From Spirochaetaceae bacterium (GTDB taxonomy: Bacteria > Spirochaetota > Spirochaetia > Treponematales > Breznakiellaceae): 5,632 bases of DNA. The notes beneath the pieces are model-generated. The model did no database searches and was not told where the DNA came from. It was given only the letters and a program-made list of their open reading frames with translations. The stretch lies in NCBI GenBank assembly GCA_031284645.1, contig JAITXS010000028.1:1-5632 (forward strand), given 5' to 3'. The position numbers and the translations under genes are program-made. How positions within the stretch are numbered: position 1 is the first letter of the stretch; every line of letters starts with the position of its first letter. Of this stretch, positions 1 to 5,501 are shown piece after piece.

Positions 1-266
1 CGTGTTGCGTAGGCCAGAATACGCAACGGCATATTCGGACTTATCGTAGACTGATGCTCAATCAGGACGATGATTTTATTGCCGAGTAAAAATGAGATAT
101 CGTTCTTGCGGTCTTTAAAAAGAACCTCGGAGAGGGTATTGATTTCAAGCGGCACGGAGGGATCGTACGCAGAGCCCGAGATGGCGTTATACAATTCCCG
201 CAGGCGTTCGCCGTCACTAAAAATCCGCACAAAAACACTGTCCTTATATTTTTTGTTTATAGCCAT
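1..266 (-). CDS. Rpn-family recombination-promoting nuclease / putative transposase, N-terminal part (cut by window edge)
   Basis: The first 88 codons are present and the gene runs off the left edge. Rpn proteins (PD-(D/E)XK nuclease-family transposases) are DNA endonucleases that promote RecA-independent recombination, and some are linked to phage defence; this is family knowledge. Visible signatures are an N-terminal KYKDSVFVRIFSDGERLREL, then LEINTLSEVLF at 40-50, KNDISF at 54-59 with the probable catalytic Asp56, and IEHQSTISPNMPLRIL at 69-84. Glu70-His-Gln72 in the last motif fits the ExQ variant of the nuclease core. The ATG at 266-264 is chosen because the family motif begins a few residues later. 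No Shine-Dalgarno sequence precedes it; a 14-bp dyad lies 3 nt upstream instead. Family members are usually about 250-320 residues, so most of the protein lies outside. Whether the gene is intact cannot be judged. It follows xerC on the same strand across a 297-bp gap to its start codon. Confidence 0.88.
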   Translation of the reverse strand, partial: MAINKKYKDSVFVRIFSDGERLRELYNAISGSAYDPSVPLEINTLSEVLFKDRKNDISFLLGNKIIVLIEHQSTISPNMPLRILAYAT

Positions 267-269
267 GAT

Positions 270-283
270 GCTATACTTATAGC
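270..283 (-). promoter_or_regulatory. Perfect 6-bp dyad with -10-like box directly upstream of the Rpn gene
   Basis: On the minus strand the sequence is GCTATAAGTATAGC, two perfect 6-bp arms around a 2-nt spacer, ending 3 nt before the ATG at 266. It contains TATAAG, a plausible -10 box. If used, it would put the transcript start within a few bases of the ATG, which would fit a leaderless mRNA given the missing Shine-Dalgarno sequence. No good -35 box lies 16-18 bp upstream. Another weak pair, TTTACA with TTAAAG 17 bp later, lies further upstream (302-330). The dyad could be an operator or chance in AT-rich DNA. Confidence 0.25.
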
Positions 284-360
284 GCACTGCGTGGTTTTTG
301 CTTTAATGAATCTGCAAAAAAAGTGTAAACTGCAGCAGAGCAGGGAATTTCCGGTAGTAC

Positions 361-394
361 TAAAACCCCGAAGCAAAGAGCTAAGGGCTTCGGG
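361..394 (-). terminator. Hairpin in repeat copy 1, possible weak terminator after xerC
   Basis: CCCGAAGC (367-374) and GCTTCGGG (387-394) form a perfect 8-bp stem with a 12-nt loop. Read on the minus strand, the direction of xerC, the stem is followed by GTTTTA. That is a short, interrupted T-tract, so termination would be weak or Rho-assisted. It lies about 165 bp past the xerC stop. The same hairpin is part of the repeat unit, so its presence may reflect the repeat rather than termination. Confidence 0.35.
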
Positions 395-423
395 ACGATA
401 CAGGTTTTCTGGTAAGAACTATA

Positions 424-449
424 CCCTACTACCCTTGCCCCAATTACCC
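424..449 (-). other. Putative G-quadruplex motif, repeat copy 1
   Basis: On the minus strand four G-runs occur: GGG (449-447), GGGG (441-438), GGG (434-432) and GGG (426-424), with loops of 5, 3 and 5 nt. This meets the canonical G3+N1-7 rule. Further G-runs at 462-458 and 467-465 could substitute. The G-rich strand is the sense strand for xerC read-through RNA. Confidence 0.5.
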
Positions 450-461
450 TACTTAGACCCC

Positions 462-502
462 CTACCCGAAGCAAAGGGGCAGGGAAGTTGGGTTTCGGGT
501 AG
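462..502. repeat. Hairpin in repeat copy 2
   Basis: CTACCCGAA (462-470) pairs perfectly with TTCGGGTAG (494-502), giving 9 bp. The stem can extend inward through a G-T wobble (471/493) and a C-G pair (472/492). It matches the position of the copy 1 hairpin, but flanking bases on both arms have changed together (CTA with TAG). No T-tract follows on either strand. A separate 10-bp perfect palindrome, TTACTAGTAA, follows at 507-516. Confidence 0.6.
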
Positions 503-524
503 AGGATTACTAGTAAAGTCTATA

Positions 525-548
525 CCCCATACCCATGACCCCAAACCC
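525..548 (-). other. Putative G-quadruplex motif, repeat copy 2
   Basis: On the minus strand the G-runs GGG (548-546), GGGG (542-539), GGG (534-532) and GGGG (528-525) are separated by loops of 3, 4 and 3 nt. The first run begins 12 nt after the xerC stop codon, so a structure here would sit at the very 3' end of the operon transcript. Confidence 0.5.
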
Positions 549-559
549 TATTATACCTT

Positions 560-1456
560 CTACGCATGCGGATGTGCGTTTTTATAGACATCTTTTAAGC
601 GTTCTATCGTTGTGTGTGTGTAAATTTGGGTTGTTGAAAGGCTTTTGTGCCCCAAAAGTTCCTGAACAACACGTATATCGCAGCCGCCGTTCATAAGGTG
701 TGTGGCAAAACTATGCCGCAGGCTGTGCGGATGAATATTCTTGGCGATGGCGCTCCTTTTTACGTATTCCCCGATAATCCAGCGCGCCCCCTGAGAGGAG
801 AGCGCTTTCCCTTTCATATTAATAAACAGAGCATCCGTTTCACTGTCTTTTTGTATCTTTGCCTCTCGTTCGGGTAAATAGGCTCCAAGCGCATCCCGCC
901 CCTCATCAGAAAAAAACACGGCCCGCTCCTTGCTGCCCTTGCCGATAACACGCGCCCCCCGGCAGTCGCTTTCTATATCGCACAGACGCAGGGAGACAGC
1001 CTCGCTTAGGCGCAGGCCGGCCGAATAGATAAGCATGATAAGCGCTTCATCCCGTGTTGTCCAGAGTATATCCTCTGTTTGTACAAGCGCGGCAAAATCC
1101 CGCATCTCATTTTCCCAAAGAAAGACCGGAAGCGTTTTTGGTGTTTTTATATTACGCGTAATTTCCGCAGGATTGTCTTTGCGGTAATTAAAACGCACAA
1201 GATAACGGAAAAAACCGCGCAGAGCGGACAAGGTTCGGTTTATACTGACTGCAGCGCGCCTTTCAAAACGCATATCGCCTATATAGAGCTGAATATCTTC
1301 AGTACAGGCGTCCTTTGCGTTTATCTCACGGTTCCCGCAGTAGAGCTCAAAATCACCAAGATCCGCGCTATAGGCACACGCTGTTTTTTCCGACAGATTG
1401 CGGACAGAGCGGAGGTAGCCGATATATTCTTTGATATAATCTTTCTTGTCTTCCAT
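560..1456 (-). CDS. xerC: Site-specific tyrosine recombinase XerC
   Basis: XerC acts with XerD at the chromosomal dif site to resolve chromosome dimers into monomers before division. The 298-residue product has the usual family length. Residues 1-90 form the SAM-like core-binding domain (EYIGYLRSVRNLSEKTACAY near the start), and about 105-298 the catalytic domain. All catalytic residues are visible: Arg149 (YSAGLRLSE), Lys173 (GKGSKER), His244 and Arg247 (HSLRH), His270 (LLGH) and the nucleophile Tyr279 (TTQIYTH). The ending VYKNAHPHA resembles E. coli XerC (VYDAAHPRA) more than XerD. The position after dprA-topA also matches xerC/codV gene order in Firmicutes and Treponema. The ATG at 1456 lies 21 nt after the topA stop with no clear Shine-Dalgarno sequence, so translation may depend on coupling within the operon. 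The gene appears intact; the repeat-filled intergenic region follows its TAG. Confidence 0.93.
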   Translation of the reverse strand: MEDKKDYIKEYIGYLRSVRNLSEKTACAYSADLGDFELYCGNREINAKDACTEDIQLYIGDMRFERRAAVSINRTLSALRGFFRYLVRFNYRKDNPAEITRNIKTPKTLPVFLWENEMRDFAALVQTEDILWTTRDEALIMLIYSAGLRLSEAVSLRLCDIESDCRGARVIGKGSKERAVFFSDEGRDALGAYLPEREAKIQKDSETDALFINMKGKALSSQGARWIIGEYVKRSAIAKNIHPHSLRHSFATHLMNGGCDIRVVQELLGHKSLSTTQIYTHTTIERLKDVYKNAHPHA

Positions 1457-1477
1457 GACATAACGGGAACAGGGAAT

Positions 1478-3598
1478 TTAAGATGAAACCCTTTCTCCCC
1501 CCTCCGTATGATTATTATCACAATGAGGATTGATACAGGCTTTATGGGTTCCCCTGCCCTTTTCATGTTTTTCGACCATGAAGCAGCCGCATTTCGGACA
1601 GTTTTGGCTTAAAGGCTTAAAATGCGTAATAAAATCACATTCAGGATAATTGGTACAGCCGTAGAATTTCTTACCCCGCCCTTTCCTTTTACGTTCGACA
1701 ACATCCCCGCCGCATTTCGGGCATTTGCCAAGCGGAATTGATTTTGCGTTCCGGCACTCGGGAAACCCGGAACAGGCAAGAAAGTAACCGTATTTCCCGA
1801 GTTTCTTAACCATCGGTTTGCCGCATTTTTCACATATCTCATCGGTCGGCTCGTCAAGAGACCCTTTTTGCGATGCAAGATTTTTGCCGACTTCATTAAC
1901 TTTTTCTATAAAAGGAGTGTAGAATTCACGTATCATATCAGGCCAGTTTTTACGCGTCTCTTTGTCTTCTACCTCGTCAAGGCCTTTTTCCATTTTTGCG
2001 GTAAAATCAACATTAACCACATCGCCGAAATTTTCAACAAGCATATTGCAGATTAATCGTCCAAGCAAAGTCGGGACAAGCTGTTTGTTCGTACGCTGAA
2101 CATAATAACGCTCAAGCAAAAGTGAAATGGTCGGCGCATAAGTTGAGGGCCGCCCTATACCTTTTTCTTCCAGTGTTTTTACAATTGATGCATCGGTATA
2201 ACGCGGCGGGCCTTGGGTAAAATGCTGTTCGGGAATAAATTTACGCAGCACAAGGGTATCGCCTTTTTTTATCGGGGGAAAGCTCTGCCCTTTCTCTTCT
2301 TTTGCGGCAAGAACATTTAATACCTTATAAAAACCTTGATAGATAAGCGTTGTTCCCGCAACACGGAACAGCGCAGCATCGGCGTTTATATCGGCGCTTA
2401 TTGTTTTTGTTTTTGCGTTTTTCATTTGGCTTGAAACAAAACGCTCCCAGATAATCGCATATAATCGGTGTTGATCACGGCTAAGATACTCTTTTACCGC
2501 ATCCGGTGTATAGCTTGTATAAGTCGGCCTGATCGCTTCGTGAGCGTCTTGGGAGCTTTTACCCACGGAAAAGTAATTTGCCTTCTCGGGTAATTCCCCC
2601 GGATGTTCTTTCCCTATCCATGCACGGACTTCGGCAAGAGCGCTCTGTGATACGCGCACACTGTCCGTCCTCATATAACTGATTAAACCAACACGCGAGC
2701 TGCCCATATTAATGCCCTCGTATAATTGCTGGGCAAGCTGCATGGTTTTTTTGCTGGTAAAGCCGAGCCTGTTTGCCGCTGTCTGCTGCAAGACCGAAGT
2801 GGTAAAAGGCGGGCGGGGATGAACGGATTTTTCACTTTCCCGTATATCCGAAACAATGAAGTCTGCATTTTTTAGTACTTCAACAATAGATTGAGCATCG
2901 CTTTCTTTTTTTAAATCCGCTTTTTCGCCTTTCCACAAGGTAAGAGCTGCGCGAAACGCGCCTTTTCCTGCTTTTAATTCCGCATCAAGCGTCCAGTATT
3001 CCTCGGGGATAAAACTCTCAACTTCTTGTTCCCGCTCGCAAATTAATCGTAAGGCAACAGATTGAACGCGTCCGGCTGAAAGCCCGTTTTTGACTTTTTT
3101 CCAGAGAAGGGGCGAAAGATTATAACCGACAAGCCGGTCAAGCACACGCCGTGCTTTTTGCGCGTCAACCTTTGAGATGTCAATAATCGTGGGATTTGCC
3201 ACGGCATTTTTTATCGCTTCCGGCGTAATCTCGTTAAAACTGATTCTTGAAATGGGAATAGCACCGTATTTCGCGCTTATAGCATTTTGAAGATGCCATG
3301 CTATAGCTTCCCCCTCACGGTCATTATCAGATGCAAGCATTACGGAGTCCGATTTTTTTGCATCGCTTTGCAATTCTTTTAAAAGCTTCGCCCTTCCACG
3401 CACGGTGATATACTCAGGCTCAAAATTATTGTCTACATCTATCGCCAAACGCGATTTTGGTAAATCAATAAGATGTCCCATAGAGGCTTTGACCATATAA
3501 GAAGGGCCCAAGTATTTTTCTATGGTCTTTGCCTTTGCCGGCGATTCGACAATAACCAAAATTTTTTTCGGTTTAGTTGTTTTTACTTTTACCGCCAT
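1478..3598 (-). CDS. topA: DNA topoisomerase I (type IA, omega protein)
   Basis: TopA relaxes negatively supercoiled DNA by passing one strand through a transient break in the other, and balances gyrase. The ATG at 3598 gives 706 residues; numbering follows that start. The Toprim domain has LVIVESPAKAKTIEKYLG with Glu18 and SDNDREGEA with Asp91, Asp93 and Glu95 for Mg2+. The nucleophile is Tyr308 in ISYMRTDS, with Arg310 beside it. The conserved PPRYTDASIVKTLEEKGIG and GRPSTYA blocks occupy about 464-488. Three four-cysteine zinc fingers end the protein: Cys589/592/609/615, Cys626/629/648/654 and Cys667/670/688/693. A GTG at 3604 would add two residues, but a strong AGAAGG sits 6 nt before the ATG and abuts the GTG, so ATG is preferred. 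The gene begins 12 nt after the dprA stop and is intact. E. coli TopA is longer (865 residues); this length is common in other bacteria. Confidence 0.97.
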   Translation of the reverse strand: MAVKVKTTKPKKILVIVESPAKAKTIEKYLGPSYMVKASMGHLIDLPKSRLAIDVDNNFEPEYITVRGRAKLLKELQSDAKKSDSVMLASDNDREGEAIAWHLQNAISAKYGAIPISRISFNEITPEAIKNAVANPTIIDISKVDAQKARRVLDRLVGYNLSPLLWKKVKNGLSAGRVQSVALRLICEREQEVESFIPEEYWTLDAELKAGKGAFRAALTLWKGEKADLKKESDAQSIVEVLKNADFIVSDIRESEKSVHPRPPFTTSVLQQTAANRLGFTSKKTMQLAQQLYEGINMGSSRVGLISYMRTDSVRVSQSALAEVRAWIGKEHPGELPEKANYFSVGKSSQDAHEAIRPTYTSYTPDAVKEYLSRDQHRLYAIIWERFVSSQMKNAKTKTISADINADAALFRVAGTTLIYQGFYKVLNVLAAKEEKGQSFPPIKKGDTLVLRKFIPEQHFTQGPPRYTDASIVKTLEEKGIGRPSTYAPTISLLLERYYVQRTNKQLVPTLLGRLICNMLVENFGDVVNVDFTAKMEKGLDEVEDKETRKNWPDMIREFYTPFIEKVNEVGKNLASQKGSLDEPTDEICEKCGKPMVKKLGKYGYFLACSGFPECRNAKSIPLGKCPKCGGDVVERKRKGRGKKFYGCTNYPECDFITHFKPLSQNCPKCGCFMVEKHEKGRGTHKACINPHCDNNHTEGGERVSS

Positions 3599-3604
3599 AT
3601 TCAC

Positions 3605-3610
3605 CCTTCT
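3605..3610 (-). promoter_or_regulatory. Ribosome binding site of topA (decides the start)
   Basis: AGAAGG on the minus strand directly follows the dprA stop codon (3613-3611). It is 6 nt from the ATG at 3598 but touches the in-frame GTG at 3604, which would leave no spacer. This supports the ATG. Its contact with the dprA stop suggests that ribosomes finishing dprA could start topA. Confidence 0.8.
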
Positions 3611-4552
3611 TTACAATTTTAGCTCTTGTATTAAATTGTCAGCCAGAGAATCTATTGTTCTCTCATTATCGGGGATTTTTATGCCCCATTCGCGAAAAAC
3701 ATCCTGTGCATTATAAATAGACTTCGCACCCTCTTCTGTCAAGCGCATTGCGCCCGCTCCGGCACCCGAGCCTGCAACCCAGAGATCACGGTTCTGCTCA
3801 AGGGCAAAGTCCGCAGTAATCAAGGCTCCCGACTTAAGCGGCGCGTGACTTACCAGAACAGCACGGCAAAGCCCGGAAATTATTCTGTTCCGTGCCGGAA
3901 AATGCCACTTTCGAGGCTCTGTTCCCGGCGGATATTCACTGATCAACGCGCCGTCTGTCTCAAGTATATGCCGCGCAAGATATCTGTTTGAAAGAGGGTA
4001 TATCTCGTCCACTGCCGAGCCTAACACAGCTATTGTTTTTCCGCCGCCGGCAAGAGTTCCCCGATGAGCCATCGCATCAATTCCAAGGGCAAGGCCGGAA
4101 ACCACAATCACACCCGCACGACCAAGATCACGGCAGGTACGGAAAGTCCAATCAAGAGAACCCGCAGGGGGATTTCTTGTTCCCACAACAGCCAGAAGCG
4201 GCTGATCCCCCGGAGGGAGTTTTCCGCGGTAGTAGAGTACAACCGGCGGATCAAAAATCTCGGTTAAAAGCGGCGGATAAGCAGCCTGAACTATCGAAAT
4301 ATACTGAATCGAGCGGGCACGCATTATCCTGAGATCCTGTTCCGCGTCCCTGCGCGCCTTATCAATATTAAAGCGCTCCGCGTCAAATTGGAAAAGCCCC
4401 TGCCCTCCTGTCGCTTCAATTATATCAGAACCGGAAAGCCCGATGATATCTTCTTCCCGTGAAAAAATCCGGCACAAACGGGCCTGTAGCGCGGGTTTTA
4501 AGGGAAGCCGCGTAATAATTAAATCTAATAAGCCTCTGTCACTGTTATTCAA
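3611..4552 (-). CDS. dprA: DNA-processing protein DprA (Smf)
   Basis: DprA binds single-stranded DNA in the cytoplasm and loads RecA, protecting incoming DNA in transformation; in non-competent bacteria its role is less clear. The 313-residue product has a helical N-terminal region (1-75) and an extended Rossmann fold (about 85-285). Family motifs seen are VVGTRNPPAGS (122-132), VSGLALGIDAMAHRGTL (151-167), TIAVLGSAVDEIYPLSNRYL (173-192) and ISEYPPGTEPRKWHFPARNR (204-223), then SGALITADFALEQNRD (241-256). Two usual motifs are altered: the VVEA segment reads VLVSHA (232-237) and the VPG segment reads VAGSG (259-263), followed by a Gly/Ala-rich stretch instead of the usual SxGxNxLI. The C-terminus is short with no obvious winged-helix domain. 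The start is TTG, supported by GAAGGA 6 nt upstream. It begins 31 nt after the TPR gene and ends 12 nt before topA, consistent with one operon. Confidence 0.94.
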   Translation of the reverse strand: MNNSDRGLLDLIITRLPLKPALQARLCRIFSREEDIIGLSGSDIIEATGGQGLFQFDAERFNIDKARRDAEQDLRIMRARSIQYISIVQAAYPPLLTEIFDPPVVLYYRGKLPPGDQPLLAVVGTRNPPAGSLDWTFRTCRDLGRAGVIVVSGLALGIDAMAHRGTLAGGGKTIAVLGSAVDEIYPLSNRYLARHILETDGALISEYPPGTEPRKWHFPARNRIISGLCRAVLVSHAPLKSGALITADFALEQNRDLWVAGSGAGAGAMRLTEEGAKSIYNAQDVFREWGIKIPDNERTIDSLADNLIQELKL

Positions 4553-4558
4553 CGATTT

Positions 4559-4564
4559 TCCTTC
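4559..4564 (-). promoter_or_regulatory. Ribosome binding site supporting the TTG start of dprA
   Basis: GAAGGA on the minus strand lies 6 nt before the TTG at 4552-4550, an ideal spacing. The next in-frame ATG is well inside the conserved protein, so TTG is the likely initiator. Confidence 0.75.
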
Positions 4565-4583
4565 AATTCGCTTGAAAACGCCT

Positions 4584-5402
4584 TCATTTTACTAGATTCG
4601 ATATAAAGTTTCTATTTGCCTCGGCCTCGGCTTTCTTCTCCGTGTCTTTGGTAAGAGGAATACCCCTGTCATACCACTCCACAGCTTCCCGATACTGAGC
4701 GGTCATATAGAGTGCGCGGGCCATCACAAACATTGCATCGGCATCTCCTGAACGGTTTTCCATATAGCGTAGAAGTTCGAAGATCGCATCCGCCGGACGA
4801 TTAAGCTCAAAGACATACAGAACGGCAAGAGCGTAACGGGCCTGCGTATAAGTCGGCTCCAATTCTATAGCCCGCTTGTACGCATCTTCTGCCAAAACAA
4901 AGTAACGCTGCCTGTTCAGTCCGCTGCCGCCGTTTCCCTGGTCATAGTCATACAGGGACTTTGCCGCCCGGGCCGCGTTAAGACCGGTTAAATAATGCAG
5001 CGTTTCATCGTCCGGCATTAATTCAATAGCCTTTCGTAATGCGTTAACCGCTTCAAGGAACATACCCTTGTCCTGAAAACGGCTGGAGAGGATCTTCCAA
5101 TACACCGCTGTCTGTGCCGCATCTTTGACATGTTTTTCCTGCAAGTTCTCGTACTCGGCAATCGCCTTTTTTAAGTCATCAATCGTGCGGGGCACACCCC
5201 TGCGCGGGCCGTATTCAGCGATTTTCTCCGCAAAAACACGATGTTCCTTGTCTTGTGACCAATAAAAAACATAGAGAATCCCGCCCACCAGGATCACTCC
5301 CCCGATTATCGCGGCCATGATCTGTTTTGTTTTTTTCCGCTTTTCCGTCTGCAGAAGCTGATCCGGCTTTTGATGTGTTTCGTTTTTCAAAGAAAACTCC
5401 AT
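4584..5402 (-). CDS. Membrane-anchored TPR-repeat protein, function unknown
   Basis: The 272-residue product starts with a charged cytoplasmic tail rich in Lys/Arg (KRKKTK at 21-26), followed by one hydrophobic segment at about 28-48 (IMAAIIGGVILVGGILYVFY). There is no cleavage site or lipobox, so it is probably a signal anchor with the rest facing the periplasm by the positive-inside rule. The remainder is helical with TPR-like units at about 97-130 (ALRKAIELMPDD), 165-198 (AEDAYKRAIELEPTYTQARY) and 220-252 (FVMARALYMTAQYREAVEWY). A weaker unit may lie around 201-216. TPRs are protein-binding scaffolds; the partner cannot be told from sequence. The gene is the first complete member of the dprA-topA-xerC block and ends 31 nt before dprA. 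The ATG at 5402 has no Shine-Dalgarno sequence and starts 8 nt from a repeat element; a TTG at 5390 is a credible alternative. I do not recognise a named family. Confidence 0.85.
   Translation of the reverse strand: MEFSLKNETHQKPDQLLQTEKRKKTKQIMAAIIGGVILVGGILYVFYWSQDKEHRVFAEKIAEYGPRRGVPRTIDDLKKAIAEYENLQEKHVKDAAQTAVYWKILSSRFQDKGMFLEAVNALRKAIELMPDDETLHYLTGLNAARAAKSLYDYDQGNGGSGLNRQRYFVLAEDAYKRAIELEPTYTQARYALAVLYVFELNRPADAIFELLRYMENRSGDADAMFVMARALYMTAQYREAVEWYDRGIPLTKDTEKKAEAEANRNFISNLVK
5388..5402 (-). promoter_or_regulatory. Alternative TTG start of the TPR gene with its own ribosome binding site
   Basis: GGAG (5400-5397) overlaps the annotated ATG and lies 6 nt before an in-frame TTG at 5390-5388, codon 5. 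The ATG itself has only AGCAATAA just upstream. Since dprA next door also uses TTG, initiation at 5390 (268 residues) is plausible. The choice does not affect the membrane segment or the repeats. Confidence 0.4.
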
Positions 5403-5409
5403 TTATTGC

Positions 5410-5501
5410 TAGGGGGAAGTCTCCCCCTCGTCTCCGGAGCGCTCACGCACTCCCCCGCTCCCCTCCTGCGGGGGCTTAGTGTCCCTCGCAACGCCCCCCT
5501 A
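5410..5501. repeat. 92-bp palindrome-rich intergenic element (REP/MITE-like)
   Basis: The element is bounded by 7-bp inverted ends, TAGGGGG (5410-5416) and CCCCCTA (5495-5501). Inside are a 7-bp hairpin with 4-nt loop (AGGGGGA 5411-5417 with TCCCCCT 5422-5428), overlapping 8-bp palindromes CTCCGGAG (5432-5439) and GAGCGCTC (5437-5444), and a 7-bp hairpin with 9-nt loop (CCCCCGC 5452-5458 with GCGGGGG 5468-5474). It is far more GC-rich than its surroundings. The TA at both outer ends could be a target duplication of the IS630/mariner kind, but may equally be part of the inverted repeat. It overlaps the 3' end of the XerD-type gene and ends 8 nt before the TPR start. No transposase is encoded. 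None of the stems is followed by a T-tract, so it is not a standard terminator. Confidence 0.65.

Larger units (their letters stand above)
366..550. repeat. Two imperfect tandem copies of an 86-87 bp intergenic repeat
   Basis: Copy 1 spans about 366-451 and copy 2 about 464-550, an offset of 98-99 bp. They share blocks in the same order: CCCGAAGCAAAG (367-378 and 465-476), GGGyTTCGGG (385-394 and 490-499), CTATACCC (419-426 and 520-527), then ACCC, CCCCAA and ACCCTA. The stretches between these blocks have diverged. Each copy contains a hairpin at one end and C-rich tracts on the plus strand at the other. The region lies between the xerC stop and the Rpn start and has no credible coding potential. 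Shared order with diverged spacers suggests copies of an interspersed intergenic repeat rather than a recent slippage event. The family's name is unknown to me. Confidence 0.75.

Noticed and set aside
70..282. 70-codon plus-strand frame at the left edge
   Set aside because: It is antisense to the clearly recognisable Rpn gene.
277..474. 65-codon minus-strand frame between the Rpn gene and xerC
   Set aside because: It translates repeat copy 1 with no recognisable motif and has no ribosome binding site; its end overlaps the dyad before the Rpn gene.
366..550. CRISPR-like array
   Set aside because: There are only two copies, of about 87 bp, with diverged interiors, and no short identical repeats with uniform spacers.
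267..559. dif site for XerCD near xerC
   Set aside because: No pair of 11-bp arms resembling the dif consensus around a 6-bp centre was found in either intergenic region.
291..587. 98-codon open frame on the plus strand across the repeat region
   Set aside because: It runs through both repeat copies and into the antisense of xerC, is low-complexity in composition, lacks a ribosome binding site and resembles no family.
1079..1486. 135-codon plus-strand frame
   Set aside because: It is antisense to xerC, whose full set of catalytic residues shows which strand is coding.
3988..4332. 114-codon plus-strand frame
   Set aside because: It lies antisense within conserved dprA motifs and has a Pro/Gln/Arg-rich composition typical of a shadow frame.
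5410..5501. Rho-independent terminator after the XerD-type gene
   Set aside because: The stems are GC-rich, but none is followed by a T-tract on either strand, and the element overlaps the coding end.
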